A stretch of DNA of 64,000 nt from Kaistia adipata DSM 17808 (lineage in GTDB: Bacteria; Pseudomonadota; Alphaproteobacteria; Rhizobiales; Kaistiaceae), in the NCBI RefSeq assembly GCF_000423225.1, contig NZ_AUHO01000011.1:62001-126000 (forward strand). Direction: 5' to 3'. The translations under genes were made by a program, and so were the position numbers. Below the pieces are notes generated by a model that searched no databases, had not been told where the DNA came from, and saw only the letters and a program-made list of their open reading frames with translations. Shown piece by piece: positions 7,964 through 15,478 of the stretch (its first letter is position 1; each line of letters opens with the position of its first letter).

Positions 7964-9343
7964 TCAGGCCGTGCGACGATGCCGCGTGGTGGGTTGGCGC
8001 ATCGTGACGAGCTCCTCGGCCGCCGTCGGATGCAGCGCCATGGTGGCGTCGAAATCCGCCTTGGTGGCCCGCATCTTGAGCGTAATGGCGACGATCTGGA
8101 TCATCTCGCCGGCATCGGGTCCGAGGATGTGGCAGCCGACGACGCGATCGCTGTCAGCATCGACGAGCAGCTTCATCAGCGTGCGCTCGTCGCGACCCGA
8201 AAGCGTGTGCTTCATCGGCCGGAAGCTGGTCTGGTAGACGTCGACCGCCTCGAACTCGGCCAGCGCCTCTTCTTCGGTCAGGCCGACCGAGCCGATCTCC
8301 GGCTGTGAGAACACCGCCTTCGGCACGCCGAGGTGATCGACCGAGATCTTCTTGCCGCCGAACACCGTGTCGGCGAAGGCATGGCCTTCGCGGATCGCCA
8401 CCGGTGTCAGGTTGATCCGGTTGGTGACGTCGCCGACCGCATAGATCGACGGCACGTTCGACTGCGAATAGGCGTCGACCACGATTGCGCCGGAACCATC
8501 GAGCGCGACACCGGCCTTCTCCAGGCCGAGGCCGCTCGTATTCGGCCGCCGACCGGTGGCGAGCATGACCTCGCCGCAGGCGATGGCCTCGCCGCCATTC
8601 GTCCGGGCGATCAGGCCGTCGCCGCTCTTCTCGATCCCGGCGAGCGTCTCGTTCAGGAGGACACGGATGCCCTTCTTCTCGATCTCCTCGCGCAGCGTCC
8701 GCCGCATATCGGCATCGAAGCCGCGCAGCAGCCCGTCGCCGCGGTGGATCAGCGTCGTCTCGACGCCGAGTCCGTTGAAGATACCGGCGAACTCAACGGC
8801 GATATAGCCGCCGCCGACGACGACGATCTTCTCGGGCAGCCTGGCCAGATGGAACGCTTCATTGGACGAAATCGCCAGCTCGCGGCCCGGCAGGTCCGGC
8901 ATGATGAACGGCGTGCCGCCGGTCGCCACCAGGATGGTCTTCGCCCGGACGAGGCGATCCTCGGCCAGGAGACGCACGGTGTGCGGGTCGACGATCTCGG
9001 CGCGGCTCTGCACGATCTTGGCGCCGGAGCGCTCGAGATTGCGGATGTAGATGCCGTTGAGCCGGTCGATCTCCTTGTCCTTGGCTGCGACGAGGCGCGA
9101 CCAGTCGAAGCTCGTCTCGCCCGGCGTCCAGCCGAAGCCGACGGAATCCTCGAATTCCTCGGCGAAGCGGGACGCATAGACGAACAGCTTCTTCGGCACG
9201 CAGCCACGGATCACGCAGGTGCCGCCGACGCGGTATTCCTCCGCGACCAGGACGCTGGCGCCGTAGCCGGCCGCGATGCGGCCGGCGCGCACGCCGCCGG
9301 AACCCGCACCAATGATGAAGAGATCGACGTCGAACTGGGTCAT
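7964..9343 (-). CDS. gor: Glutathione-disulfide reductase
   Basis: NADPH-dependent flavoenzyme that reduces glutathione disulfide in the cytosol. The 459-residue protein has the FAD Rossmann motif IGAGSGG at residues 11-17, the redox-active disulfide GTCVIRGCVP with Cys43 and Cys48, the NADPH motif VVVGGGYIAVE near residue 175, and the C-terminal HPTAAEE with the catalytic His-Glu pair. The CVIRGC variant and the short tail place it with alphaproteobacterial glutathione reductases rather than lipoamide or mercuric reductases. It follows the DUF2059 gene by 5 nt and is probably cotranscribed with it. Confidence 0.93.
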   Translation of the reverse strand: MTQFDVDLFIIGAGSGGVRAGRIAAGYGASVLVAEEYRVGGTCVIRGCVPKKLFVYASRFAEEFEDSVGFGWTPGETSFDWSRLVAAKDKEIDRLNGIYIRNLERSGAKIVQSRAEIVDPHTVRLLAEDRLVRAKTILVATGGTPFIMPDLPGRELAISSNEAFHLARLPEKIVVVGGGYIAVEFAGIFNGLGVETTLIHRGDGLLRGFDADMRRTLREEIEKKGIRVLLNETLAGIEKSGDGLIARTNGGEAIACGEVMLATGRRPNTSGLGLEKAGVALDGSGAIVVDAYSQSNVPSIYAVGDVTNRINLTPVAIREGHAFADTVFGGKKISVDHLGVPKAVFSQPEIGSVGLTEEEALAEFEAVDVYQTSFRPMKHTLSGRDERTLMKLLVDADSDRVVGCHILGPDAGEMIQIVAITLKMRATKADFDATMALHPTAAEELVTMRQPTTRHRRTA

Positions 9344-9348
9344 GGCGA

Positions 9349-9855
9349 CTAGAGGTCGATGCCCTTCTTCTTCAGCCCTTCGCGCGACTTCTCGAACAGC
9401 TCCTCGCCGACGCGGTCCGACCAGCCCTTGACCGACTGCAGCGTCTCGCCGACGACCTTCGGGCCGATCTCGGCAAGCTTGGCGCCGGCCGGGCTCTTGT
9501 AGAACTCGGCGATCGCCTTCAGCTCGTCCTCGGAGAAGTGCTTGGCCCAGATGCGGGCAACGTCATTGTCGAGGTCCTTGCGGCGGGCGACGAGCTCGAG
9601 CGCCTGGGCGTCGACCACTTCGGCGATCGCCTGGTGCTGGTCGGGACGCAGGCGGATCAGCTTGTTCTGGGTCTGCTGCGACAGAAGCGGCAGCAGGTTG
9701 TCGAAACCGCGCGAGGTCTTCGCCGCATGGACGGCGTCGAGCGCGGCCGCGACGTGGGAATCGGTCACTTCCTGCGCCTGGGCGAAGCCGGCCGAGCCCA
9801 TGGCGAGACCGGCGGCCAGCACGGCTGCGCCGATGGATTTGCGGATGAAGGTCAT
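9349..9855 (-). CDS. DUF2059 exported protein
   Basis: A 168-residue periplasmic protein. A signal peptide (MTFIRKS, hydrophobic core, AQAQ cleavage near residue 27) is followed by a helical body with the DUF2059 pattern: HFSEDELKAIAEFYKSPAGAKL at about residues 111-132. This segment is conserved in the family, whose function is unknown. It sits directly upstream of glutathione reductase (5-nt gap), an arrangement I believe is common in this order. The start ATG at 9855 fits the signal peptide. Confidence 0.82.
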   Translation of the reverse strand: MTFIRKSIGAAVLAAGLAMGSAGFAQAQEVTDSHVAAALDAVHAAKTSRGFDNLLPLLSQQTQNKLIRLRPDQHQAIAEVVDAQALELVARRKDLDNDVARIWAKHFSEDELKAIAEFYKSPAGAKLAEIGPKVVGETLQSVKGWSDRVGEELFEKSREGLKKKGIDL

Positions 9856-9883
9856 GGAGAAACTCCCGATGGGCGAAATGATG

Positions 9884-10585
9884 TTAGGCCACCAACCAGC
9901 TGATGCCTTCCGGACGAGCGATGACGGCGGCGGAGGCTAGTCCGATGAAGAGCCCGTGCTCCACGACCCCCGGAATCGCCGCAAGGGCAAGACTCAAGGC
10001 TTCTGGATCGCGAATACGGCCAAAAGATGCATCGATGATGGCATGGCCACCGTCGGTGACGAAGGGATTTCCGTCCGCCGCAAGACGCCGGGTCAGCGTG
10101 ACAGGCATAGCGAGGCGGGCGGCCGCGTCGGCGATCGCGGCGACAGTGGCGCCGATGCCGAAATGATTGACTTCGATGGGCAGCGGAAAGGCGCCGAGCG
10201 TGTCGACCAGCTTGGTGCCGTCGACGATGACGATCATCTCGCGGGACGCCGCGGCGACGATCTTCTCGCGCAGCAGCGCGCCGCCGCCGCCCTTGATCAG
10301 GCGCAGATGGCCGTCGATCTCGTCGGCGCCGTCGATGGTCAGGTCGAGGCGAGGGGTCTCTTCCAGCGTGGTGAGCGGCACGCCTTCGGCGCGCGCCAGC
10401 GCGGCGGTGCGCTCCGAGGACGGAACGCCGACGACCTGGAGCCCGTCGCGAACCCGCGCGCCGAGGCCACGAATGAAGTGATTGGCCGTCGATCCCGAGC
10501 CGAGGCCGAGCTTCATGCCGGATTCGACCTTCTCGAGCGCGGCGAGCGCCGCCTGCTTCTTCAGTTCATCGCTGTTGATCATCAT
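9884..10585 (-). CDS. rpiA: Ribose-5-phosphate isomerase A
   Basis: Interconverts ribose 5-phosphate and ribulose 5-phosphate in the pentose phosphate pathway. The 233-residue protein shows all RpiA motifs: [12 protein letters not shown] near residue 30, TIDGADEID near 80, and [11 protein letters not shown] near 95 carrying the catalytic Glu/Lys region. Two adjacent ATG codons (10585 and 10582) are possible starts and neither has a clear Shine-Dalgarno site. The 27-residue extension to 10666 is not conserved-looking. It lies upstream of the DUF2059-gor pair on the same strand with a 28-nt gap, so a three-gene transcript is possible. Confidence 0.93.
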   Translation of the reverse strand: MMINSDELKKQAALAALEKVESGMKLGLGSGSTANHFIRGLGARVRDGLQVVGVPSSERTAALARAEGVPLTTLEETPRLDLTIDGADEIDGHLRLIKGGGGALLREKIVAAASREMIVIVDGTKLVDTLGAFPLPIEVNHFGIGATVAAIADAAARLAMPVTLTRRLAADGNPFVTDGGHAIIDASFGRIRDPEALSLALAAIPGVVEHGLFIGLASAAVIARPEGISWLVA

Positions 10586-10735
10586 CACTGCACGTTGTGA
10601 AATCGACGCCGTTCCGGCGCGGCTTGTTAGCATGGGCCAAGGCCGTCGCCAACGTCCCCGCGACATCCTCCCGCCTTTCGCGGAGCGGCCCGGCTTGTTA
10701 GCCTTCCGTTACCCCTCGCAGGAATCCCCTCGCCC

Positions 10736-11407
10736 ATGCGCCCGATTCTCGTCTTCGACCTCGACGGCACGCTCGTCGACACCGCCACCGATCTCGTCGC
10801 GACGCTGAATGTCGTACTCGAGCAGGAAGGCCTCGACACCGTTCCATACGAAGACGCCCGATCGATGGTCGGCCATGGCGCGCGCGTGCTGATCGAGCGC
10901 GGCCTCGCCGCCAACAACGTCACCCGCGACGCCGCCACCATCGACCGGCTATTCGATACCTACATCGCCTATTACGCGGCCCATATCGCCGACACCAGCC
11001 GCCCCTTCGAGGGCGTCGTCGCGGCCCTCGACCATTTCGCCGCCGAGGGCTGGCTTCTCGCCGTCTGCACCAACAAGCTCGAGGGCCTGTCGATGCTGCT
11101 GCTCGACGCGCTCGGCCTGTCGGAGCGCTTCGCGGCGATCTGCGGCGCCGACACCTTCGCGGCGCGCAAGCCCGATCCGCTGGCGCTCAACGAGACGATC
11201 CGGCGCGCCGGTGGCAACCCGGCCCGGGCGGTGATGGTGGGCGATTCGAAGACCGACATCGACACGGCGAAGGCCGCCGGCATCCCGGTCGTCGCGGTCG
11301 ATTTCGGCTATACGCCGGTGCCGGTTACCGAGCTCGGCCCCGACGTCGTCATCAGCCACTTCGACGAGCTCCGCGACGCGGTCGCCACGGTGCTGGTCGA
11401 GGCCTGA
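10736..11407 (+). CDS. gph: Phosphoglycolate phosphatase (HAD-IA family)
   Basis: Removes 2-phosphoglycolate, formed by DNA repair or oxygenase side reactions. The 223-residue HAD protein has motif I FDLDGTLVD (residues 7-15, nucleophile Asp8), motif II Thr in AVCTNK, motif III Lys in FAARKPDPLAL and motif IV MVGDSKTDIDTAKAAG. The cap domain is the small helical C1 type of Gph. It is divergent from rpiA with 150 nt between starts, a neighbourhood seen in related genomes. Substrate is inferred from family and context; a second HAD protein of similar type lies at 36642. Confidence 0.85.
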   Translation: MRPILVFDLDGTLVDTATDLVATLNVVLEQEGLDTVPYEDARSMVGHGARVLIERGLAANNVTRDAATIDRLFDTYIAYYAAHIADTSRPFEGVVAALDHFAAEGWLLAVCTNKLEGLSMLLLDALGLSERFAAICGADTFAARKPDPLALNETIRRAGGNPARAVMVGDSKTDIDTAKAAGIPVVAVDFGYTPVPVTELGPDVVISHFDELRDAVATVLVEA

Positions 11408-11431
11408 CGGCGCCGCCCCGGGGCGCGCCCG

Positions 11432-12322
11432 TCAATGGCAGTGCTTGCCGGACACCTTGATCGGCTTCATATCGAGACGGACCAGCTTGCCCGTCAGGGC
11501 GAAGTCGCCATAGTCGAGCCGCATCCGCCGCGTCACGCCGTTCTCGTAGACGATGAAGGAAAGCTGGTAGGACGGCTTCTGCTCGCCATCGACCTTCTCG
11601 TCGAAATAGCTGAGCGTCACCGGCCAGTGGCGGACATCGGCGATGCCGGCCGCCTTCGCCGTCGCCTCGTCGCCGAGATTGTCGGCGCCGGTATTGACCG
11701 CACCGATGACGGCGGCGGTGGCATAGGGCTTCTCGCCCTTCTCCGAGCCGTCGAACAGGTCGACCTGGACGAAATGCTCGCCGCGGCCGGCCGCGTCGAT
11801 GATCCGCGCCAGGTGCTGGCTCGGGAACTGAAAGCGCGTCGGAATGTCGAAGCGGCGCGATTTCGGCTTCGCCATCGTCACGTGCAGCTTGCCGTTCTCG
11901 CGCTCGGCCGAGCCGGTCGAATCCTCGGTCAGCGTGCCGTCGACATAGCTCTTCGTGGCGAAGGAGAAGCTCTTGCCGTCCGGATCCTCGAAGGTCGAGG
12001 TGACGACGTCGGTCAGCCGCGTGTTGCCGTCGCTGTCGCTGATCCGCGTGACGAAGCGGAGCTTGGTATTGTAGCCGTCGCAGTGCGAACCGCCGAAATG
12101 GTAGACCATCCGCCCTTCGGCATCGCTGATCGTGTCGGAGCTCGCTCCGGCGTCGAGGCTCAGATCGTAGACGGCCTCATGCGGCGACAATCCCGGCACC
12201 GGCGCGGAGGACAGGGCCTGCGCGCCGCCGGGCATGGCGAGCCAGGCGGCGGCGACGCCCGTCGCAAGCGCCAATCCCCTGCCCGAGATCCTGCGGGCGG
12301 CCTTCATCGATACGGACGTCAT
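11432..12322 (-). CDS. eipB: EipB-family cell-envelope integrity protein (DUF1849)
   Basis: Periplasmic protein of the EipB family, known in Brucella to support envelope integrity. The 296-residue precursor has a signal peptide (about residues 1-36, ending AQA). Two cysteines remain in the mature part: Cys81 in GGSHCDGY and Cys295 in the final GKHCH. In EipB two such cysteines form a disulfide that holds the beta-spiral fold, and their positions here match. Start ATG 12322 has GGAG 6 nt upstream. Monocistronic; converges with gph. A GC-rich 24-nt gap with CGCCCCGGGGCG separates the two ends. Confidence 0.85.
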   Translation of the reverse strand: MTSVSMKAARRISGRGLALATGVAAAWLAMPGGAQALSSAPVPGLSPHEAVYDLSLDAGASSDTISDAEGRMVYHFGGSHCDGYNTKLRFVTRISDSDGNTRLTDVVTSTFEDPDGKSFSFATKSYVDGTLTEDSTGSAERENGKLHVTMAKPKSRRFDIPTRFQFPSQHLARIIDAAGRGEHFVQVDLFDGSEKGEKPYATAAVIGAVNTGADNLGDEATAKAAGIADVRHWPVTLSYFDEKVDGEQKPSYQLSFIVYENGVTRRMRLDYGDFALTGKLVRLDMKPIKVSGKHCH

Positions 12323-12517
12323 TCTGGCTCCATCGTCGTCAAGCCGACATAGGGCTGAGATAGAGCCCATTTCAATCAGCAAAAGGGCGAAAGGTCTACG
12401 AGCCGCAATTTGCGGGCCTGCAAGCTGTGGTTTCACGGATGGCTTGCGGCGCCCCCGGTTTCGGGCCAAACCGGAAGCTCCACGGCCAAGCCGCAAGAAC
12501 CTTGAGGAGAACCCTGC

Positions 12518-12982
12518 ATGACGAGCCAGACCGAAAGCCGCCTCGAGGCGCTCGGAATCAAGCTGCCCGCCGCGGCGGCGCCCGCCGCCAACTATGTTCC
12601 CGCCGTCGAGAGCCAGGGCTATCTCTACATTTCCGGCCAGATCCCGATGGGCCCGAACGGCGTCGAATATGTCGGCAAGCTTGGCCAGGAACTCGACATC
12701 GCCGCCGGCCAGGCCGCGGCGCGACTCTGCGCCATCAACATCCTCGCTCAGGCCAAGGCGGCGCTCGGCGATCTCGACCGGATCGCCCGCGTCGTGAAGC
12801 TGGTCGGCTTCGTCAATTCCGACCCCGCCTTCCTCGATCACCCCAAGGTCGTCAACGGCGCCTCCGACTTCATGGTCGAGGCGCTGGGCGACAAGGGCCG
12901 CCATGCCCGTTCCGCCGTCGGCGTCGCCGCGCTGCCCTTCAATGTCGGCGTCGAAGTCGAAGCCATCCTCGAAATCGCCTGA
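12518..12982 (+). CDS. RidA-family (YjgF/YER057c/UK114) protein
   Basis: A 154-residue cytosolic protein of the RidA family, which hydrolyses reactive enamine/imine intermediates released by PLP enzymes. The sequence has LYISGQIPMG (residues 37-46), a central helix with AKAALGDLDRI, and the C-terminal RHARSAVGVAALPFNVGVEVEA stretch with the Arg that binds the carboxylate in active members. The ~150-residue length and GIKLP start place it in the longer YjgF-like subgroup rather than archetypal RidA. GAGGAG is well placed before the ATG. The phosphodiesterase gene follows 5 nt later, so they share a transcript. Confidence 0.85.
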   Translation: MTSQTESRLEALGIKLPAAAAPAANYVPAVESQGYLYISGQIPMGPNGVEYVGKLGQELDIAAGQAAARLCAINILAQAKAALGDLDRIARVVKLVGFVNSDPAFLDHPKVVNGASDFMVEALGDKGRHARSAVGVAALPFNVGVEVEAILEIA

Positions 12983-12987
12983 GTATC

Positions 12988-13755
12988 ATGACCGCATCCA
13001 CCACGACCGTTCCCGACTGGTTCACCGCCCGCCCGATCGCCCACCGCGCCTATCACGACGCGGCGAGCGGCCGGATCGAAAACACGCTGTCGGCCGTCCA
13101 GGCCGCGATCGACCACCGATTCGCGATCGAGGTCGACCTGCAGCTGACCCAGGACGGCGCGGTCGTGGTGTTCCACGACGACACGGTCGATCGCCTGCTC
13201 CAGGCGACCGGCCGCGTCGATGCGATGACGCTCGCGGCGCTGAAGGCCACCGCCTTCCGCCAGGGCGGTGATGTCGTGCCGACCCTCGACGAGCTGCTCG
13301 CGACCGTCGCCGGCAAGGTGCCGCTGGTGATCGAGCTGAAGAGCAACTGGGACGGCAATCGCCGTCTGGAGCAGGCCGTCGCGCCGATCCTCGCCCGCTA
13401 TGACGGGCCGGCCGTCGTCATGTCGTTCGATCCGGGCTCGATGGCCGTCATGCAATGGCTGCTGCCGGAAATGCCGCGCGGCATCGTCGCCGACCGATAC
13501 ACCGACCTCGACGAATGGGGCTTCCTGACGCCGCGCCAGCGCTTCGAGCTGCGCAATCTCTCGGCGGTGCCGCATGTCGGGGCGTCCTTCGTTTCCTACG
13601 ACCAGCACGGCCTGCCCTCCTTCGCGCCGTCCAGGGTCCGCTCCCTCGGCCTGCCGGTCATCACCTGGACCATCCGCAACCGCGAGCAGGCGGCCCGCGT
13701 CGCCCCCTTCGTCGACCAGATCACCTTCGAAGGTTTCGATCCCGACGCGGCGTGA
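12988..13755 (+). CDS. Glycerophosphodiester phosphodiesterase
   Basis: Hydrolyses glycerophosphodiesters (phospholipid head-group remnants) to glycerol 3-phosphate and an alcohol. The 255-residue TIM-barrel protein has the GDPD signature: IAHRAYHD near residue 17 with catalytic His, ENTLSAVQAAID, EVDLQLTQDG with metal-binding Glu/Asp, and VVFHDDTVDRL with the second catalytic His. No signal peptide is seen, so it is cytosolic. It is second in a two-gene unit with the RidA-like gene. GDPD-RidA pairing recurs in Rhizobiales as I recall; no functional link is known. Confidence 0.9.
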   Translation: MTASTTTVPDWFTARPIAHRAYHDAASGRIENTLSAVQAAIDHRFAIEVDLQLTQDGAVVVFHDDTVDRLLQATGRVDAMTLAALKATAFRQGGDVVPTLDELLATVAGKVPLVIELKSNWDGNRRLEQAVAPILARYDGPAVVMSFDPGSMAVMQWLLPEMPRGIVADRYTDLDEWGFLTPRQRFELRNLSAVPHVGASFVSYDQHGLPSFAPSRVRSLGLPVITWTIRNREQAARVAPFVDQITFEGFDPDAA

Positions 13756-13835
13756 GGGCGTTTTCGCAGACGCGACGGCGAAGGAGATTGCAACGGCCGC
13801 CCGCCTGAGAACCTCAAGCCGGGCCCCAAGCTCGC

Positions 13836-13935
13836 CGTCATCCCGGCCCCCGAGCCGGGATCCATTTCCGCCGGGTTGCCAGCTGCCCAGGATCGGTGCG
13901 GCAGAAGGATGGATTCCTGCTTTCGCAGGAATGAC
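13836..13935. repeat. REPIN-like palindromic repeat, copy 1 of a tandem pair
   Basis: A 100-bp unit bounded by GTCATCCCGG...GGATCCAT on the left and ATGGATTCC...GGAATGAC on the right. Both ends are themselves small hairpins and the two ends are inverted copies of each other, the layout of an inverted REP pair. The right end contains CCTGCTTTCGCAGG. About 90 percent identical by eye to the copy at 13994. Confidence 0.7.
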
Positions 13936-13993
13936 GGCGGAGCGTGGTGACGCCGGCGCATCCCGAAAGTCCTCCGCGTCCCCCACGCTCGCC

Positions 13994-14092
13994 GTCATCC
14001 CGGCCTCCGAGCCGGGATCCATTTCCGCTGGGTTGCCAGTTGCCGAGGATCGGTGCGGCGGAAGAATGGATTCCTGCTTTCGCAGGAATGAC
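13994..14092. repeat. REPIN-like palindromic repeat, copy 2 of a tandem pair
   Basis: A 99-bp direct repeat of the unit at 13836, with the same ends (GTCATCCCGG and GGAATGAC) and only scattered substitutions, so the pair probably arose by a tandem duplication that included some flank. The central part (TTTCCGCTGGGTTGCCAG and on) is also conserved between the copies. Confidence 0.7.
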
Positions 14093-14197
14093 GGTGCATG
14101 ACGAAGCCCGCCACCCCCCACGTCATGACTTGCGCTTGCGGCATTCCGCCTTAGATGCTGGGATGCCGCCATCCGCCAAGCGAGAGCGCCTTCCCCC

Positions 14198-15472
14198 ATG
14201 ACCGCTGCCTCCGATGCGCGTCTCAGCGTCGTTTCCTCCTTGAGCCAGATCGAACGACGGGACTGGGACGCCTGCGCCAATCCCGGCTGGGATTCCGATC
14301 GCCCGTTCGGCGACGATCCCTCCGCCTTCCTAAGGGCTTGGCACGGGTTGGCGGAATCAGGATCTGAAGCCTCCGCGCTTGAATCAAAATCTCAACGGGC
14401 CGCCTATAACCCCTTCGTATCGCATGACTTTCTGAAGGCGCTCGAGGAATCCGGTTCGGCCACGGCGCGTACCGGATGGCTCGGCCGGCATCTGGTCCTC
14501 GAAGGCGAGGACGGACGCCCGGCCGGCCTCGTGCCCTGCTACCAGAAGCCCCATTCGATGGGCGAATATGTCTTCGACCAGGGCTGGGCCGAGGCCTATG
14601 AGCGCGCCGGCGGCGACTATTATCCGAAGCTGCAGGTGTCCGTGCCCTTCACGCCGGCGACCGGCCCGCGCCTCCTGGTGCGCGAGGGCGCCCCGCCGCA
14701 GACGCGCGCGCTGCTCGCCGCCGGCCTGGTCGCGCTCGCCCGCCAGCTCGGCAGTTCCTCCGTGCACGCCACCTTCCTCGAGGAGGTTGACGCCGACCTC
14801 CTCGACGACAGCGGCTTCCTGGCCCGGACCGACCAGCAGTTCCACTTCATCAACGAGGGCTATCGCGACTTCGAGGATTTCCTCGGCGCGCTCGCCTCGC
14901 GCAAGCGCAAGGTGATCCGGCGCGAGCGCCGCGAGGCGCTGGCCGGCGGCATCACCGTCGAGCACCTGACGGGCAAGACCATCAGCGAGGACGACTGGGA
15001 CGCGTTCTTCGGCTTCTACATGGACACCGGCTCGCGCAAATGGGGCCGCCCCTATCTGAACCGGCTGTTCTTCTCGCTCCTCGGCGAGCGCATGGCGGAC
15101 CGGATCCTGCTGATCCTGGCGAAGCGCGACGGCCGGCCGATCGCCGGCGCGCTCAACCTGATCGGCTCGGATGCGCTCTACGGCCGCTACTGGGGCACGA
15201 CCGAGGACGTGCCGTTCCTGCATTTCGAGCTCTGCTATCACCAGGCCGTCGACTGGGCGATCGCGCACGGCCTGCCGCGCGTCGAAGCCGGCGCGCAGGG
15301 CGACCACAAGCTCGCCCGCGGCTACCGGCCGATCGTCACCCGCTCGGCCCACTGGATCGCCGATCGCGGGCTCCGACGCGCCGTCGCCGACTATCTGGCG
15401 CGCGAGCGCGCCGCCGTCGCCGCCGACCACGAGTTCCTCGACGAGCACACGCCCTTCAAAGCTGATACGTGA
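14198..15472 (+). CDS. FemAB/GNAT-like protein (DUF482, peptidogalycan biosynthesis family)
   Basis: A 424-residue protein of the PF04339-type acyltransferase-like family, a GNAT superfamily member of unknown substrate. Visible family features are NPFVSHDFLKALEESGS (71-87), RKRKVIRRERRE near 240, and the C-terminal VEAGAQGDHKLARGYRP. The last motif is strongly conserved in the family. Residues 29-69, between CAN and YNPF, form a Ser/Ala/Asp-rich insertion that shorter homologues I recall seem to lack. The LTA-synthase-like gene follows after 6 nt, so envelope modification is a fair guess, but unproven. Confidence 0.75.
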   Translation: MTAASDARLSVVSSLSQIERRDWDACANPGWDSDRPFGDDPSAFLRAWHGLAESGSEASALESKSQRAAYNPFVSHDFLKALEESGSATARTGWLGRHLVLEGEDGRPAGLVPCYQKPHSMGEYVFDQGWAEAYERAGGDYYPKLQVSVPFTPATGPRLLVREGAPPQTRALLAAGLVALARQLGSSSVHATFLEEVDADLLDDSGFLARTDQQFHFINEGYRDFEDFLGALASRKRKVIRRERREALAGGITVEHLTGKTISEDDWDAFFGFYMDTGSRKWGRPYLNRLFFSLLGERMADRILLILAKRDGRPIAGALNLIGSDALYGRYWGTTEDVPFLHFELCYHQAVDWAIAHGLPRVEAGAQGDHKLARGYRPIVTRSAHWIADRGLRRAVADYLARERAAVAADHEFLDEHTPFKADT

Positions 15473-15478
15473 TCCCGC

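Larger units (their letters stand above)
13756..14197. other. 442-bp intergenic region holding two tandem palindromic repeats
   Basis: No open reading frame with coding character is present. The stretch is filled by the two ~100-bp repeats listed separately, with 58 bp between them that itself carries flank similarity (GGAGCGTGG and its complement). The remaining 100 bp before 14198 should hold the promoter of the FemAB/GNAT-like gene; no convincing -35/-10 pair was seen. Confidence 0.6.
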
